Notes under the pieces: model-generated
Database searches by the model: none
What the model saw: only the letters and a program-made list of their open reading frames with translations
What the model was told of the DNA's origin: nothing
Assembly (NCBI RefSeq): GCF_001307295.1
Contig: NZ_CP012700.1
Span: forward strand, 3,847,001 to 3,911,000
Direction: 5' to 3'
Length of the DNA stretch: 64,000 bases
Source of the DNA: Sphingopyxis macrogoltabida
GTDB taxonomy: Bacteria; Pseudomonadota; Alphaproteobacteria; Sphingomonadales; Sphingomonadaceae
Made by a program: the position numbers and the translations under genes
Shown here: piece after piece, positions 45,895 to 55,285 of the stretch
How the letters are laid out: each line of letters opens with the position of its first letter
How positions within the stretch are numbered: position 1 is the stretch's first letter

Positions 45895-46554
45895 TTAACG
45901 GGCAGCGAAATCTCCATGATCACATGCGTTGCCGGTTGGAGTCATCGCATCTCCGATGGATCTTTCTGCCCCAGCGTGAGCGGTCAGAAACAAGCTGTCG
46001 ACCGAACTCTCCCCGTCACCCGCCTGAACACTATCGAAGTAATTGCTTCTCATGTCGCGGAGCCAGTCTTCGAAAGATTCTTCACCTGGGATATCGAGAC
46101 CCTCGAGAAATTCGCCACCATAGGCGGTGTCGCTCACTTCACGCCGAACGTCCGATTCGACAAAAGGGAGGTTAAGCCGCACAGCCCGAAAGTCGCTCTG
46201 CAGCAAAGGAATTCCAAAGCCGTTAGTCAGTTTGCGCAAGCGGTGCAGTTCCCGGCGAAGACCTGCTTGGGCCTGTTGGAGATCGAGGGAGCCCCACAAT
46301 CTTTCCTGTATCCAGGACCGCCAGCGCTCTCCTGTTTCTGCTGTCGACAGAAGTGCCAGCAGCGCAATCGACTTCTTGCTGGTTATTTCCAGACGCTGCC
46401 CATCGGGCGCAGTCAGGCGGAAGGCACCCAAAAAGGAAAGGCGATAGCGCGGCGCTGGATGCGTCAGCTTGACGACGTCACCGCGATGGCGTTCGACGAA
46501 CTGACAATCGTCGACAAATCCTTCAAACTTCTTCCGAGCAACTGAATGCGGCAC
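45895..46554 (-). CDS. Short SARP-like winged-helix regulator (first copy)
   Basis: 219 residues from a GTG at 46554 (GGGGGA six nt upstream; a TTG at 46590 is also in frame). The core, RYRLSFLGAFRLTAPDGQRL, then ITSKKSIALLALLSTAETGE and GLRRELHRLRKL, is the OmpR-like DNA-binding domain of SARP/BTAD activators. It is followed by GGEFLEGLDIPGEESFEDWL, the beginning of a BTAD repeat, and then no further TPRs. It is ~50% similar over the core to the second copy at 55.6 kb. It lies downstream of the LuxR gene in the autotransporter locus, with a 19-bp palindrome at 46601-46619 ahead of it. Confidence 0.72.
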   Translation of the reverse strand: MPHSVARKKFEGFVDDCQFVERHRGDVVKLTHPAPRYRLSFLGAFRLTAPDGQRLEITSKKSIALLALLSTAETGERWRSWIQERLWGSLDLQQAQAGLRRELHRLRKLTNGFGIPLLQSDFRAVRLNLPFVESDVRREVSDTAYGGEFLEGLDIPGEESFEDWLRDMRSNYFDSVQAGDGESSVDSLFLTAHAGAERSIGDAMTPTGNACDHGDFAAR

Positions 46555-46600
46555 CAAACATCCCCCAAAGCAATCGAACGAGCACGACAAATGTCCTGCC

Positions 46601-46619
46601 GGAACGGAATTTCCGTTCC
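46601..46619. promoter_or_regulatory. 19-bp palindrome upstream of the first SARP-like gene
   Basis: GGAACGGAATTTCCGTTCC is a perfect 9-bp inverted repeat around one central T, 47-65 bp upstream of the GTG start. A strong operator candidate. Confidence 0.6.
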
Positions 46620-46754
46620 TTCACTCGACCCACTGATGATGCGCCCACCCGCGGAATGACGGTTTCGTCTTCCGCATTGTTATCATAGATTATAACGTAT
46701 TTACCGCGCTTCCACCTAGAAATTCTTTAGGGTTCCAAATCCTTAGCGTCCTCT

Positions 46755-46773
46755 CGGGCTCAAAATGAGCCCG
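46755..46773 (-). terminator. Hairpin after the LuxR gene
   Basis: On the minus strand, CGGGCTCA-TTT-TGAGCCCG is a perfect 8-bp stem, 28 nt after the LuxR stop. No long T-tract follows, so it may act with Rho. Confidence 0.5.
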
Positions 46774-46800
46774 ATCCGGCATCGCCAAGCCTGATCGCGC

Positions 46801-47436
46801 TCACAATAGGTTCCATTCACGCGCGCGCGGGATAATGGCACTGTCGCTCCGGACCTCGAGCCTTCGCATCAACTCAGAGAGATGGAAGGAGACCGTCGGC
46901 GCGGCGATCGCCAAGCGCCCCGAAATTTCCTTGTTGGACGCTCCTTCGGCGAGAAAATGCAGGATTGCCATCTGACGGGCCGACAGGGTGATGGCAGGAG
47001 GCGAGAAACCGGCAAGCGACGTCTTCATCGCAGATGATATATAAGTATCTCCCGACAGCGCGGCGTCGCATGCCGCAAGGATTTCCCTTGTCGCATCGGC
47101 CTTGCTGACGACGGCCCGTACGCCCAGTCGCATCGCGTAATCAACCTCCGCAAAGCTTGCCGCTCCGGTGAGGATAACCACCGTCATGTCATGCGCTCCG
47201 ATCAGTTCGGCAACGACATTGACGCCTCTGGTATCCGGCAGTTGCAGATCGAGAATGATGAGGTCCACCGCTTCCGAAGCGAGAAAAGCCCCAACGAGCA
47301 TACCACGCTGAAGGCAGCCGATGACCTGGTAACGGAGATCGGCGGCAAAGAGAAGGCGCAGGCCGAGATGCGTAACCGCGTGATTATCAACGACGAGAAC
47401 GCGCGCAGCATCGGGCATATCGCCGATGCGGTCCAT
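46801..47436 (-). CDS. NarL/LuxR-type response regulator
   Basis: 211 residues from the ATG at 47436. Receiver domain begins ARVLVVDNHAVTHLGLRLLF with the phosphoacceptor Asp at about D63 (LIILDLQLPDTRG) and the conserved Lys in VRAVVSKADAT. A LuxR helix-turn-helix (~150-205) reads LSARQMAILHFLAEGASNKE, then APTVSFHLSELMRRLEV. No histidine kinase lies in the window. It begins 19 nt after the methyltransferase stop on the same strand and is probably co-transcribed with it. Confidence 0.9.
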   Translation of the reverse strand: MDRIGDMPDAARVLVVDNHAVTHLGLRLLFAADLRYQVIGCLQRGMLVGAFLASEAVDLIILDLQLPDTRGVNVVAELIGAHDMTVVILTGAASFAEVDYAMRLGVRAVVSKADATREILAACDAALSGDTYISSAMKTSLAGFSPPAITLSARQMAILHFLAEGASNKEISGRLAIAAPTVSFHLSELMRRLEVRSDSAIIPRAREWNLL

Positions 47437-47455
47437 ATTGATCCCGGCCTCGACC

Positions 47456-48991
47456 TCAAGCAACTGGACATGCTCCCAATCGCTCGAGCAGGGGAAGCAG
47501 CCGTTCTTCGACGTCCGCGCGAATCTTCCTGATTTCTCCGAGATTTTCTTCCTCGGTCTCCAGGACATTGCCCTCGCGCATCAATCTTTCATTCTGCGCC
47601 GAAAGCCAATTCCAGACTGCCCCATCGATATCCTTCTCGCCTTCCCAAAGGGCGAGCAGCACAAGCTGCTGGACCCGCCCGACGGTCACAGCCGCCCCAA
47701 TGCGCGGCGCCGCGAGACTGCTTGCGCCTGCCATATATTTGGATCGACGGCATAATTCGTGGTTCAGGGCCACGGATGCAGCAACATCGCCGTCTGGGTC
47801 GGCGGATCGGGTGGCTGGCGCTAAATCGCCCCGTCCAGTGAGCACGAAAAGTGCCTCGGCCAGTTGCGTTCGCGAAATCCCATCGGCGGTGACGGTCTCA
47901 CAGAGCTTCGAGAAGGAAATGAGTTCGCCAGCCGCCGACCGTATTGCGGTCCATACCGGCTTGTAGATGTCTTCGCGTAACGTCGCCGACCCGGCGGCGG
48001 TGGCGAGCGAAAGTGGCAGCTCTTCAGCATCGGCGAGAGCAAGGAAATTATACGCTTCGAGCCGGTCTGCTACCTCGGCTCCGGTCAGATGTCGCTTGCC
48101 TTTGACATAGATATCGCGGCGAAACTGCCGATTGACCAGATAATCTCTCGTCGTCTCGTAAAGCGCGAGGTCCGATATTCCAGCAAGAAGATCCTGGCAG
48201 TGCGCGGGCACGCCGAGACCCGGCATATTATCGATCAAGCTCGCCGACGCGGCAAAATCCATCTTCGCCTCGGCAAGCCTCGCCGAGACCTCGGAAAAGG
48301 ACTCCGGGAGCCAGTGCCGGTTGAAATATTCGTGTGAGACATAATTCCGATCGAGCTTGCCAATCGATTTCACCATTTCGCCGATCGCCGGATATTGCGC
48401 GAAGTACCCCGAATTGGTGTCGACAAGCCGCTGCGCGAAATCGAGTGACTCGCCGACCCGCGAAATCAATCCGCCGGTCGCGGCTTTCGCCGCATGAAGA
48501 TTGAGAAGATGCCGCAAGGGCTCAATCGGCGACCAGCCGGGCTTACAATTGTAGCTGACGTAGAGGATTCCTCCCGGTTTCAGATTTGTTCGTACAACAT
48601 CGACGATAGCCTGCCTCGCGTCTTCCGAAACCCATGACCAGATTCCGTGCAGAACGATGATGTCGAACTGCGGCAGGTCGCTGCGGCGCGCAAACTCTTC
48701 GAAGCTGTCGTCGAATATGCGGATCGGTTTCCCGCCGGCGCGGGCCACTTGAGCGGTATAGGCCGCCTGCGACGGGTTGAAGTCAGTACCGTAGAACTGT
48801 CCGGAGGAGGTTGCCGCATTGATATTCAGCGACAGTCCCTGGCCGAATCCAAGTTCGAGATAATTCGGACGGTCACCGACATCATGCGAGATACCGCGCG
48901 AAAGAAGCGCGAACTCGAGCCGGATAGGGGCAAGTTCGGAGAAATAGCCGTAGATGTAATCGACCTCTGAAACATAGCCGGCGTTCCACAT
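47456..48991 (-). CDS. SAM-dependent methyltransferase with methyltransferase-regulatory domain (PKMT-like)
   Basis: 511 residues. The Rossmann SAM domain has motif I YLELGFGQGLSLN (~44-56), acidic SAM-ribose residue in FYGTDFNPSQAA (D70), then FDIIVLHGIWSWVSEDAR and LKPGGILYVSYNCKPGW. The remaining ~340 residues are the regulatory/C-terminal region typical of the PF10119-type family to which rickettsial OmpB lysine methyltransferases belong. It follows the giant autotransporter on the same strand, behind a hairpin with T-tract and a GGAGAG ribosome site. Its target is unproven; the autotransporter is the obvious candidate. Confidence 0.78.
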   Translation of the reverse strand: MWNAGYVSEVDYIYGYFSELAPIRLEFALLSRGISHDVGDRPNYLELGFGQGLSLNINAATSSGQFYGTDFNPSQAAYTAQVARAGGKPIRIFDDSFEEFARRSDLPQFDIIVLHGIWSWVSEDARQAIVDVVRTNLKPGGILYVSYNCKPGWSPIEPLRHLLNLHAAKAATGGLISRVGESLDFAQRLVDTNSGYFAQYPAIGEMVKSIGKLDRNYVSHEYFNRHWLPESFSEVSARLAEAKMDFAASASLIDNMPGLGVPAHCQDLLAGISDLALYETTRDYLVNRQFRRDIYVKGKRHLTGAEVADRLEAYNFLALADAEELPLSLATAAGSATLREDIYKPVWTAIRSAAGELISFSKLCETVTADGISRTQLAEALFVLTGRGDLAPATRSADPDGDVAASVALNHELCRRSKYMAGASSLAAPRIGAAVTVGRVQQLVLLALWEGEKDIDGAVWNWLSAQNERLMREGNVLETEEENLGEIRKIRADVEERLLPLLERLGACPVA

Positions 48992-49000
48992 TTCAACTCT

Positions 49001-49035
49001 CCAAAAAGAAGGGGGCGCGCCACCGACACGCCCCC
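49001..49035 (-). terminator. Intrinsic terminator/attenuator between autotransporter and methyltransferase
   Basis: On the minus strand, GGGGGCG-(11 nt)-CGCCCCC is followed immediately by TTCTTTTTGG. It lies 28 nt after the autotransporter stop and 12 nt before the methyltransferase ATG region, so it would reduce read-through to the downstream genes. Confidence 0.75.
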
Positions 49036-49063
49036 GAGGGTTCCCAGTGGACTATTATTGGTT

Positions 49064-52000
49064 TCAGAACTGGAACGTCACACCGCCCCTGAGGCCCGTC
49101 ACCTTGTTATCTCCGCCGAAGGTCTGGCTCCCGGAGAAGAACAGGTTCAGGCGTTCGGCCATCTTTGCTTCGAATCCGGCTTCGACCGCCCCGAAGCTGT
49201 CCGGCTCCACCCCGCGCAGGACGAACGAGTCTCCGCCGCCGACATAACGAACGCTGACGTCGTTCGGGAGATTCCCCTGGAAGGTGTAGGAAGCCCGGGC
49301 GAAGGGACGAAGCGTGACGGTATCCGAGAGTTCGGTTTCCGTTCCGATCTTGACGCCGATGACGGGCGAGAAGACCGTCTTCTTGCGACCGTCGACGTCG
49401 AGGCTGAACGCGCCTGCACCGGTTTCGGTGAAGCCTTCCAGAGACGAACGACGCAGGACGAGCTTGCCGTAGGGCGTAACCGTCAGGCTGCCGGCGCGAT
49501 AGTCGTAGCCCAATTCGAGGCTGGCATCGAGCTGCTTGGCATTGACCGATGCTTCCGCCGTTCGAGCCAGGAGGCTCATCGTACGGGTCACATCATAGTT
49601 GGTCCAGCCGAAGGCGACTTTGGCATTGGCGTAGATCGGTCCGAAGCCTTGCGTGACATAGGCACCGACAGTCCAGGTGCGGCCATCGACCGCTTCCGGC
49701 GTGCCGCGCGCGGCGATGTCATGCTCGGCATAGGCACCGCCAAAGCCGAAGGCACCATCGGGCGCATAGGCGAAGTCGAGGCCGCCGGCGAGACCGTAGC
49801 TGTTGGCGCGGATATCCGAAGCGCCAAAGGCGTCGCCGTCACCATATTTGCCCCAGCGACCGACCGGGTTGAGCCACAGCTGGGTCGCGAAATCGCCACC
49901 GAAGGAACGGCGATTGGTCAACATATCAAGCGTCTGGCCGAAGACCCCGTTCTGGTCGACCGCCGCGAGTGAGCCGTAGACCTCGCCCGACGACAGCTCG
50001 TTGAAGAGCTGCGCTGCCTGATCCCCCGAGAGGCGGAAGTCGAGCGCCGTCGCGACGTTGGCGATATCCTGGGCATAGCCAAGCTCGGTTACCGAGCCGA
50101 AGCCTGCGCCGCCTGCCGCGTCGGTGCGGATGCGGGTCACCGCCGAGGCCAGCGCGGAGTCGAGGCCGGCCGCCGCTGCCTGGGCGTTGGGGTTGGTCGC
50201 ACCGGCAGTGTAGCTCGACCGGGTCACTTCCAGCCGGACTTCCTTCGTCGCCGCGTCGTGGACGAGTTCGAACCCGACATAGGGCGACGTCAGCGTTGGC
50301 GTGGCGTCGGCCGAAACAGCACCCGTCCCGGTGTAGGTGAACAGCGTATAGCCGTCGCCATCGGCATAGAGGCTGTCGCGGTAGACGTTGACCGCCACCG
50401 TACCTGCGAGATTGAGGTCACCCGTAATGTTCACCTGCGACGGATCGACATCGATCCCCGCCAGTTCCGGGGTGGTGAAGTAGCCGACATAAACGCCGCC
50501 GACCACCGGACCCAGGGGCTCGGGCAGGACGGAGCCGTCGCTGACTTCGCTGCGGTATACGCGAACCAGCGTCGGCGTGATCCCGACGACGGTCGTACCC
50601 GTCGCGGTCTGGTTGAAATTGCCGACCTGATTGACGGTGATCCCGTCGATCAGCTCGGTCTGTCCGACCAGATTGTTCCCGAAGAGATTCTGTCCCGGCG
50701 TGATGCGGCGGCCGATCACGAGCGTTGCGGCGTTATTGACGTTACCGCGGATCCCGAATTCCGCGCCCTCGAAATCACTCGTGGTGAGCTGGACTTCACC
50801 CGCCTTGATGTTGAAGTTGCCTACGTCGAGCGTGTAGATCGGTTCGCCTCCCGGCACGGCCGGGACATATTCGGCGCCGTTAATCACGAAGGTGCCGGCA
50901 CCTTCCTTGTTCAGCGTTTCGATGCCGATCACCCGGACCTGATAGTTCGAGCCGCCGAAGAGCTCCTGCGCATCCTTGCCCAAGGACAGGACCTGGTTGG
51001 GCTTGTCGCTCCCGACCGGCCATTTCTGGTTCGGGTAGAGGATGGCGTCGGCTCCGAGGAAGCCCGAGCCATTCAGATTGACCGTGGTATTTGTGGTGCG
51101 GTTACCATCTTCGTCGATTTCGCCGAAGATGCTGCCGAGCGTCGCCGAACCCGAGTTCAGATTGATCGTCGCGTTGACGTCGCTGGTCTTCACCGCTCCT
51201 TCGCCGGTCGGATCATTGTCGAGACCGCCGGTAACCACGAAGCCGCCCGAAACGCCGTTCTGATTGGCCGTGTAGGTCTGGGCCAGCAATTCCACGCCTG
51301 GCGCATAGCTGGTTTCGGTCGTCGTGTCGGTGCGAACCTCGGTGACGGAAGCGGTATCGATGTTGCGACCGAAGATCGTGGTCCCGCCAATCGTGCCATT
51401 GTTCGTCAGCGTACCCTCGCCGCCTTCGATGGCAACATTGCCGACGATGACCGCACCCGGCGCGTTCGTTACGCTGGCCTTGCCGAGCGCGACGACCGGA
51501 GTGAAAGTTTCGGTCACCGTCTGCAGCGATGCTTTGCCGAAGTTTGTCGTTTCGCTGCTCGAATTCGAGCCGATCACGATCGCCGAGGCCAAGACGTCAT
51601 CGACAGAGTCCGCATCGCCGATCCGTCCGGTGTTGGTCACCGTCGCCGACGTCGCGCTGATGGCGCTGACATCTTCGGTAATGATGCCGGCATTGCTGAC
51701 GACTGCCGGACCGCCGACAATTGTCGTCGTTGTCGTGCTCGACAGATTTACCGTTCCCTTGCCGTCATCGCTCTTGGTGCTGGTCTGGACAGTATTGAAG
51801 GCAGCACTCTGCGCTTCGACACTGCCGTCGATGATCGAACCTGCGGTCACCGTGACCGTCGCGCCCTCGATGCCGAAAGCATAGACCGATTCGGTTGCCG
51901 AGACGGCCTTGTCCTTGAGCGCCTGCGCCGAATCGACAAGCACGCTTGCCTTGCCGCCGACGGCTGTGGTCTCGGTCGTCACGCTTTCTTCGAGCGTGCG

Positions 52001-55000
52001 CCCAGCCAGGCTGCCGACCAGCGTCCCGAAGTTATCCGACGCCGAATCGGATTTACCGGTCCATGTCCGCTCGATCTCGACGCTGGTGACACTCCCCGAG
52101 GCGACAGCGGAGACATAGTCTTCCGACACACCCGTGAGCGTGACCGTCGCATCGCCGCGACCAGCCGTCGCATAGGTGCCGCCTTCGACGGCTCCTGCGA
52201 TCGTTGCCGACGCATCACCCTGTGCCGCGGAGGCACCGTAGGAAACACTCTGCGTTTCGGTAGCCGTTGCGACACCCGTCTCGGCATCACGTACATAGCT
52301 GCGCTCAAGAGTCGTCTGGCTGTCGGTGCCGTTAGCGGCGTTGACAGTCAAGTTACCGCCGACGACCGCCTTGCTGGCGACCTCGGCCGATGCGGATTTG
52401 ACACCATTCACATCGACGTTGCCGCCAACCGTATCCTGGTTCGCGGTGGCCTTGCCGGTAATCGTAACCGAGCTCGCACCGTCGGTGACCACTGACGTGC
52501 TGCTGTATTTCCCGGCCAGCGTGTCGGTCACATAGACGCCCTCGGTGATCGTCTGGGCGACGCTGCCCGATTCCTCGGTCACGTTCGCGGTTGCGCCAGT
52601 CGCATTACTGGCCACATCGTCCTCGACCGAGCCGCTGATCGCCACAGTCGACGAGTTGGTTCCCTGCGAGTAGACACCCGCCGAACCGCCAGCGTTGCTG
52701 CGCGCAACCTTCCCGGACACTACGACCTTGCTGTCGCCACCGCTGATCGCGGTCGTCTCGGAGCTTTCGCTATACCCACCAGTGAAGGAACCCGTGCCGT
52801 CGACGTCAACAATCGTCGTGCCCTTGCCGCTGGTTTCAGACGAAGAACTCGCCACGCCTGCATTACCAGCAACCGAGCTCACATTCCCGAGCACCGCACC
52901 GGTGATTGTCACCGTGCTCGCCTGATCGGCGACCTGGGTGACGTTACCGATTGCGGCCGGCGAGAAATTCAGCGTGCCGTTCGCACCGGCATAGGTGCCG
53001 GTCACGCTGCCGCCCGTCGACACATAGGAGGTGCTTTGCGTATCCTGCTCGGTGAAGCTGCTACCACCCTTGCCATCGTCGATGCTGGTCGTGCTGTAGG
53101 ACGAGCTGCTCACCGACTTGCCGCCAGTGCTTTGCGCATAGGTGGCACCGCGGACATCGCCCTGGTTCAGGATCGTGATGTCCCCGCCGGCGGTCAGGTT
53201 GACGTTGCCAACGCCATTGAAGCCGACGGTTCCGCCAGCCGAATTGGTAAAGTCGATCGCGCCGGTGGTTGCGGTTGCGGTCGATTCCGAAGTCACCGAA
53301 TATTGGCTTGTCGTCGTCCCCGCCTTCGCGTCGACCACGGGTGTCGGCGTCTGCTCGGAATAGCTGTAGGTCGTGTCGCTACCCGACGACGAAGCGTTCA
53401 CGCCGCTGCCGATCATGCCAGCGTTGACGATCGTGACATTTTCCGTCGCCGTAGCATTGACCGCGCCGCCGATCGAGCCGGTCGCGGCGACATCCACGCT
53501 TGCGTCACCAGCGAGGTGGGTCGAGCTTTCGCTATAGACGTCGCTGATCTGACTTCCCTTGCCGTCATAGCTGACGAGCCGTTCGTTCGCATAGGCCGAG
53601 CCGCCGGTGCCCGCATTGACCGTAGCCGATCCTTCGACGGCGCCGGCGTTGACGACCGATGCGCTGTTCGACGCCGTGGCGACGACATTGCCGCCAACTT
53701 TGCCGGTTTCGGTGATATCGATCGACGCATTGCCCGCGGTCCGGGTGCTGGTCGACGTCGTCGCGTTGCTGAGAATGTTGCCCTTGCCGTCGAAGACCAG
53801 TTCCTGACTGGACGTCGTGGCGTTGCCGGTGCCCGCGCTTGCGGTCACCGAACCATCGATGGCACCGGCGTTAACCACCGTTGCGTCCTTGGTGCCGCTG
53901 GCCTGCACGCCGCCGCCGACCACACCAGTGCCAGCGACACTCACCGATGCGCTACCGATCGCGCTGGTCAGCGAATTTGCCGTCACATTTTTGAGCACGC
54001 CGCCCAGCCCGTCCTCGGTCCGGGTGCTGCTATTGCTGCTCGTCAGCCCGCCATTGCCAGCGAATGCGTTAAGCGCGCCTTCTACCTCACCGGCGTTGCT
54101 GATCGACGCGTCCCGCGTCGCTACCGCGCGCGCGAAACCTCCGACCTTTCCGGTCGCGGCGATATCGATGGTCGAATTGCCCGCGACGGCGCCGCCGCCG
54201 GACGTCTGGACCTCCTCGAGCAAGCCGCCCTTGTCGTCGAGGGTAACGGTGGTCTTGGTTGCGAAGCTGTTATTGCCAAGAGGAACCGCCTGAACATTAT
54301 TTTCGACGCTTCCAGCCACCGCGACTTCGACATTACCGTTGGCCACCCCGACGATATCGTCCACCGCGCTCGTGCTTGTGGTCGTGAGATTGACGTTCGT
54401 CGCACCATAGGTGTCACTATAGTCGTTGGTGACCGTCGTCTTTCCGGCCGGCGGCGCCACGCTCGTAGCTACGACCGTGCGCGTCCCGCCCGAATAGCCG
54501 ACGATGTTACCAGCCGTACCGGAAACAGTCGCGTCGACATCGCCATATTCGGAATAGAAAGTCGCATTGCCCTTCGTCTTGCCGTCGGCGCTGGCGATGT
54601 TGGTCACTGCCGCGGTCACATCGCCGCTCGCGAAGCTGTTGGTCGTGGTGTCGCCCGACACGGTGGTCGTCTGCGTGCCCGCAGCCGCGACGAGGACATC
54701 GCCCGAACGCACCGACCCCGAAGAGGCGAGCGAAACGTCGCCCTTGCCGGCGAGCGTCACCCCATTGTGGATCGCGCCGCTGTTATCAAGCGACACGGTT
54801 CCGCCAAATCCGGTCGCCGAAAAGCCGCCGGTGATCAGACCGGCGTTGCTTGCTGCGAGCTTGTTGTCCGCCTTGGAGGAAGACCCGTTCAACACAACCC
54901 CGACATTGTCGGTCACGGCCCCGGTCGCGTCGGTCGCACCGATGCTGCCAGCATTGCTGAAGCCGATTGCGCCATCGCCTTGCCCAGCGATAGGCGTGAT

Positions 55001-55249
55001 GCCGATCGTTCCGGGACCGGTCACTTCGCCCTTAGAGGTCACCGAGATCGTGATATCGCGATCGGGCGTCGCCTTGGCTGCATCGATCTTGGCCTGAACA
55101 CTGACCGCCGCTTCGGCACCATTCACTTCGACCGTCTGCTCGGCGTGGGCGCTGCCCGCGATAACAAGCGCCGAAATCGGGAAGGCCGCGGAAACAAGCA
55201 GAGCGCCTTTTGCAAAGCGACGTGCCCGAGAAGTGGATTTGGTCGTCAT
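49064..55249 (-). CDS. Giant autotransporter (type Va), repetitive Ser/Thr-rich passenger
   Basis: 2061 residues. Extended signal peptide (RRFAKGALLVSAAFPISALV then IAGSAHAEQ). A ~1750-residue passenger, rich in Thr, Ser, Gly, Val and NAG/SGS patterns, predicted beta-helix, with four ~75-residue modules at ~358-660. The C-terminal PF03797-type barrel (from ~1790: TNRRSFGGDFATQLWLNPVG, then YGLAGGLDFAYAPDGAFGFG) ends FQF. No catalytic protease or lipase triad seen, so an adhesin or surface-layer role is likely. The passenger shows no Cys. ATG at 55249 follows AGAGGAAT. Long antisense frames at 50.3-52.5 and 53.0-55.3 kb are by-products of its codon bias. Confidence 0.92.
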   Translation of the reverse strand: MTTKSTSRARRFAKGALLVSAAFPISALVIAGSAHAEQTVEVNGAEAAVSVQAKIDAAKATPDRDITISVTSKGEVTGPGTIGITPIAGQGDGAIGFSNAGSIGATDATGAVTDNVGVVLNGSSSKADNKLAASNAGLITGGFSATGFGGTVSLDNSGAIHNGVTLAGKGDVSLASSGSVRSGDVLVAAAGTQTTTVSGDTTTNSFASGDVTAAVTNIASADGKTKGNATFYSEYGDVDATVSGTAGNIVGYSGGTRTVVATSVAPPAGKTTVTNDYSDTYGATNVNLTTTSTSAVDDIVGVANGNVEVAVAGSVENNVQAVPLGNNSFATKTTVTLDDKGGLLEEVQTSGGGAVAGNSTIDIAATGKVGGFARAVATRDASISNAGEVEGALNAFAGNGGLTSSNSSTRTEDGLGGVLKNVTANSLTSAIGSASVSVAGTGVVGGGVQASGTKDATVVNAGAIDGSVTASAGTGNATTSSQELVFDGKGNILSNATTSTSTRTAGNASIDITETGKVGGNVVATASNSASVVNAGAVEGSATVNAGTGGSAYANERLVSYDGKGSQISDVYSESSTHLAGDASVDVAATGSIGGAVNATATENVTIVNAGMIGSGVNASSSGSDTTYSYSEQTPTPVVDAKAGTTTSQYSVTSESTATATTGAIDFTNSAGGTVGFNGVGNVNLTAGGDITILNQGDVRGATYAQSTGGKSVSSSSYSTTSIDDGKGGSSFTEQDTQSTSYVSTGGSVTGTYAGANGTLNFSPAAIGNVTQVADQASTVTITGAVLGNVSSVAGNAGVASSSSETSGKGTTIVDVDGTGSFTGGYSESSETTAISGGDSKVVVSGKVARSNAGGSAGVYSQGTNSSTVAISGSVEDDVASNATGATANVTEESGSVAQTITEGVYVTDTLAGKYSSTSVVTDGASSVTITGKATANQDTVGGNVDVNGVKSASAEVASKAVVGGNLTVNAANGTDSQTTLERSYVRDAETGVATATETQSVSYGASAAQGDASATIAGAVEGGTYATAGRGDATVTLTGVSEDYVSAVASGSVTSVEIERTWTGKSDSASDNFGTLVGSLAGRTLEESVTTETTAVGGKASVLVDSAQALKDKAVSATESVYAFGIEGATVTVTAGSIIDGSVEAQSAAFNTVQTSTKSDDGKGTVNLSSTTTTTIVGGPAVVSNAGIITEDVSAISATSATVTNTGRIGDADSVDDVLASAIVIGSNSSSETTNFGKASLQTVTETFTPVVALGKASVTNAPGAVIVGNVAIEGGEGTLTNNGTIGGTTIFGRNIDTASVTEVRTDTTTETSYAPGVELLAQTYTANQNGVSGGFVVTGGLDNDPTGEGAVKTSDVNATINLNSGSATLGSIFGEIDEDGNRTTNTTVNLNGSGFLGADAILYPNQKWPVGSDKPNQVLSLGKDAQELFGGSNYQVRVIGIETLNKEGAGTFVINGAEYVPAVPGGEPIYTLDVGNFNIKAGEVQLTTSDFEGAEFGIRGNVNNAATLVIGRRITPGQNLFGNNLVGQTELIDGITVNQVGNFNQTATGTTVVGITPTLVRVYRSEVSDGSVLPEPLGPVVGGVYVGYFTTPELAGIDVDPSQVNITGDLNLAGTVAVNVYRDSLYADGDGYTLFTYTGTGAVSADATPTLTSPYVGFELVHDAATKEVRLEVTRSSYTAGATNPNAQAAAAGLDSALASAVTRIRTDAAGGAGFGSVTELGYAQDIANVATALDFRLSGDQAAQLFNELSSGEVYGSLAAVDQNGVFGQTLDMLTNRRSFGGDFATQLWLNPVGRWGKYGDGDAFGASDIRANSYGLAGGLDFAYAPDGAFGFGGAYAEHDIAARGTPEAVDGRTWTVGAYVTQGFGPIYANAKVAFGWTNYDVTRTMSLLARTAEASVNAKQLDASLELGYDYRAGSLTVTPYGKLVLRRSSLEGFTETGAGAFSLDVDGRKKTVFSPVIGVKIGTETELSDTVTLRPFARASYTFQGNLPNDVSVRYVGGGDSFVLRGVEPDSFGAVEAGFEAKMAERLNLFFSGSQTFGGDNKVTGLRGGVTFQF
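53272..54178 (-). repeat. Tandem ~75-residue passenger modules
   Basis: Four consecutive modules (residues ~358-432, 433-507, 508-582, 583-660) each run I/V-D-I-x-x-T-G-x-V-G-G, then V-V-N-A-G-A-I-x-G, then a Ser/Thr segment that in modules 2 and 3 contains DGKG (EDGLGG in module 1, replaced in module 4). Related DGKG motifs recur near residues 724 and beyond (IDDGKGGSSF, SDDGKGTVNL). Confidence 0.8.
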
Positions 55250-55266
55250 GATTATTCCTCTACTTA

Positions 55267-55285
55267 TGAGTATGACTGAGTATGA
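55267..55285. promoter_or_regulatory. 9-bp direct repeat in the autotransporter leader
   Basis: TGAGTATGA occurs twice, at 55267-55275 and 55277-55285, with a start-to-start spacing of 10 bp, 18-36 nt upstream of the autotransporter ATG. A hairpin CGCGCAT-ggaa-ATGCGCG follows at 55298-55315. Confidence 0.55.

Noticed and set aside
50258..52495. 745-codon open frame on the plus strand opposite the autotransporter
   Set aside because: It is antisense to a repetitive gene with strong codon bias; its Arg/Asp/Ala-rich translation has no domain, and the minus-strand gene has a signal peptide and barrel.
53036..55279. 747-codon open frame on the plus strand opposite the autotransporter passenger
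   Set aside because: Same cause: it mirrors the modular repeats, has no family features and runs past the autotransporter start.
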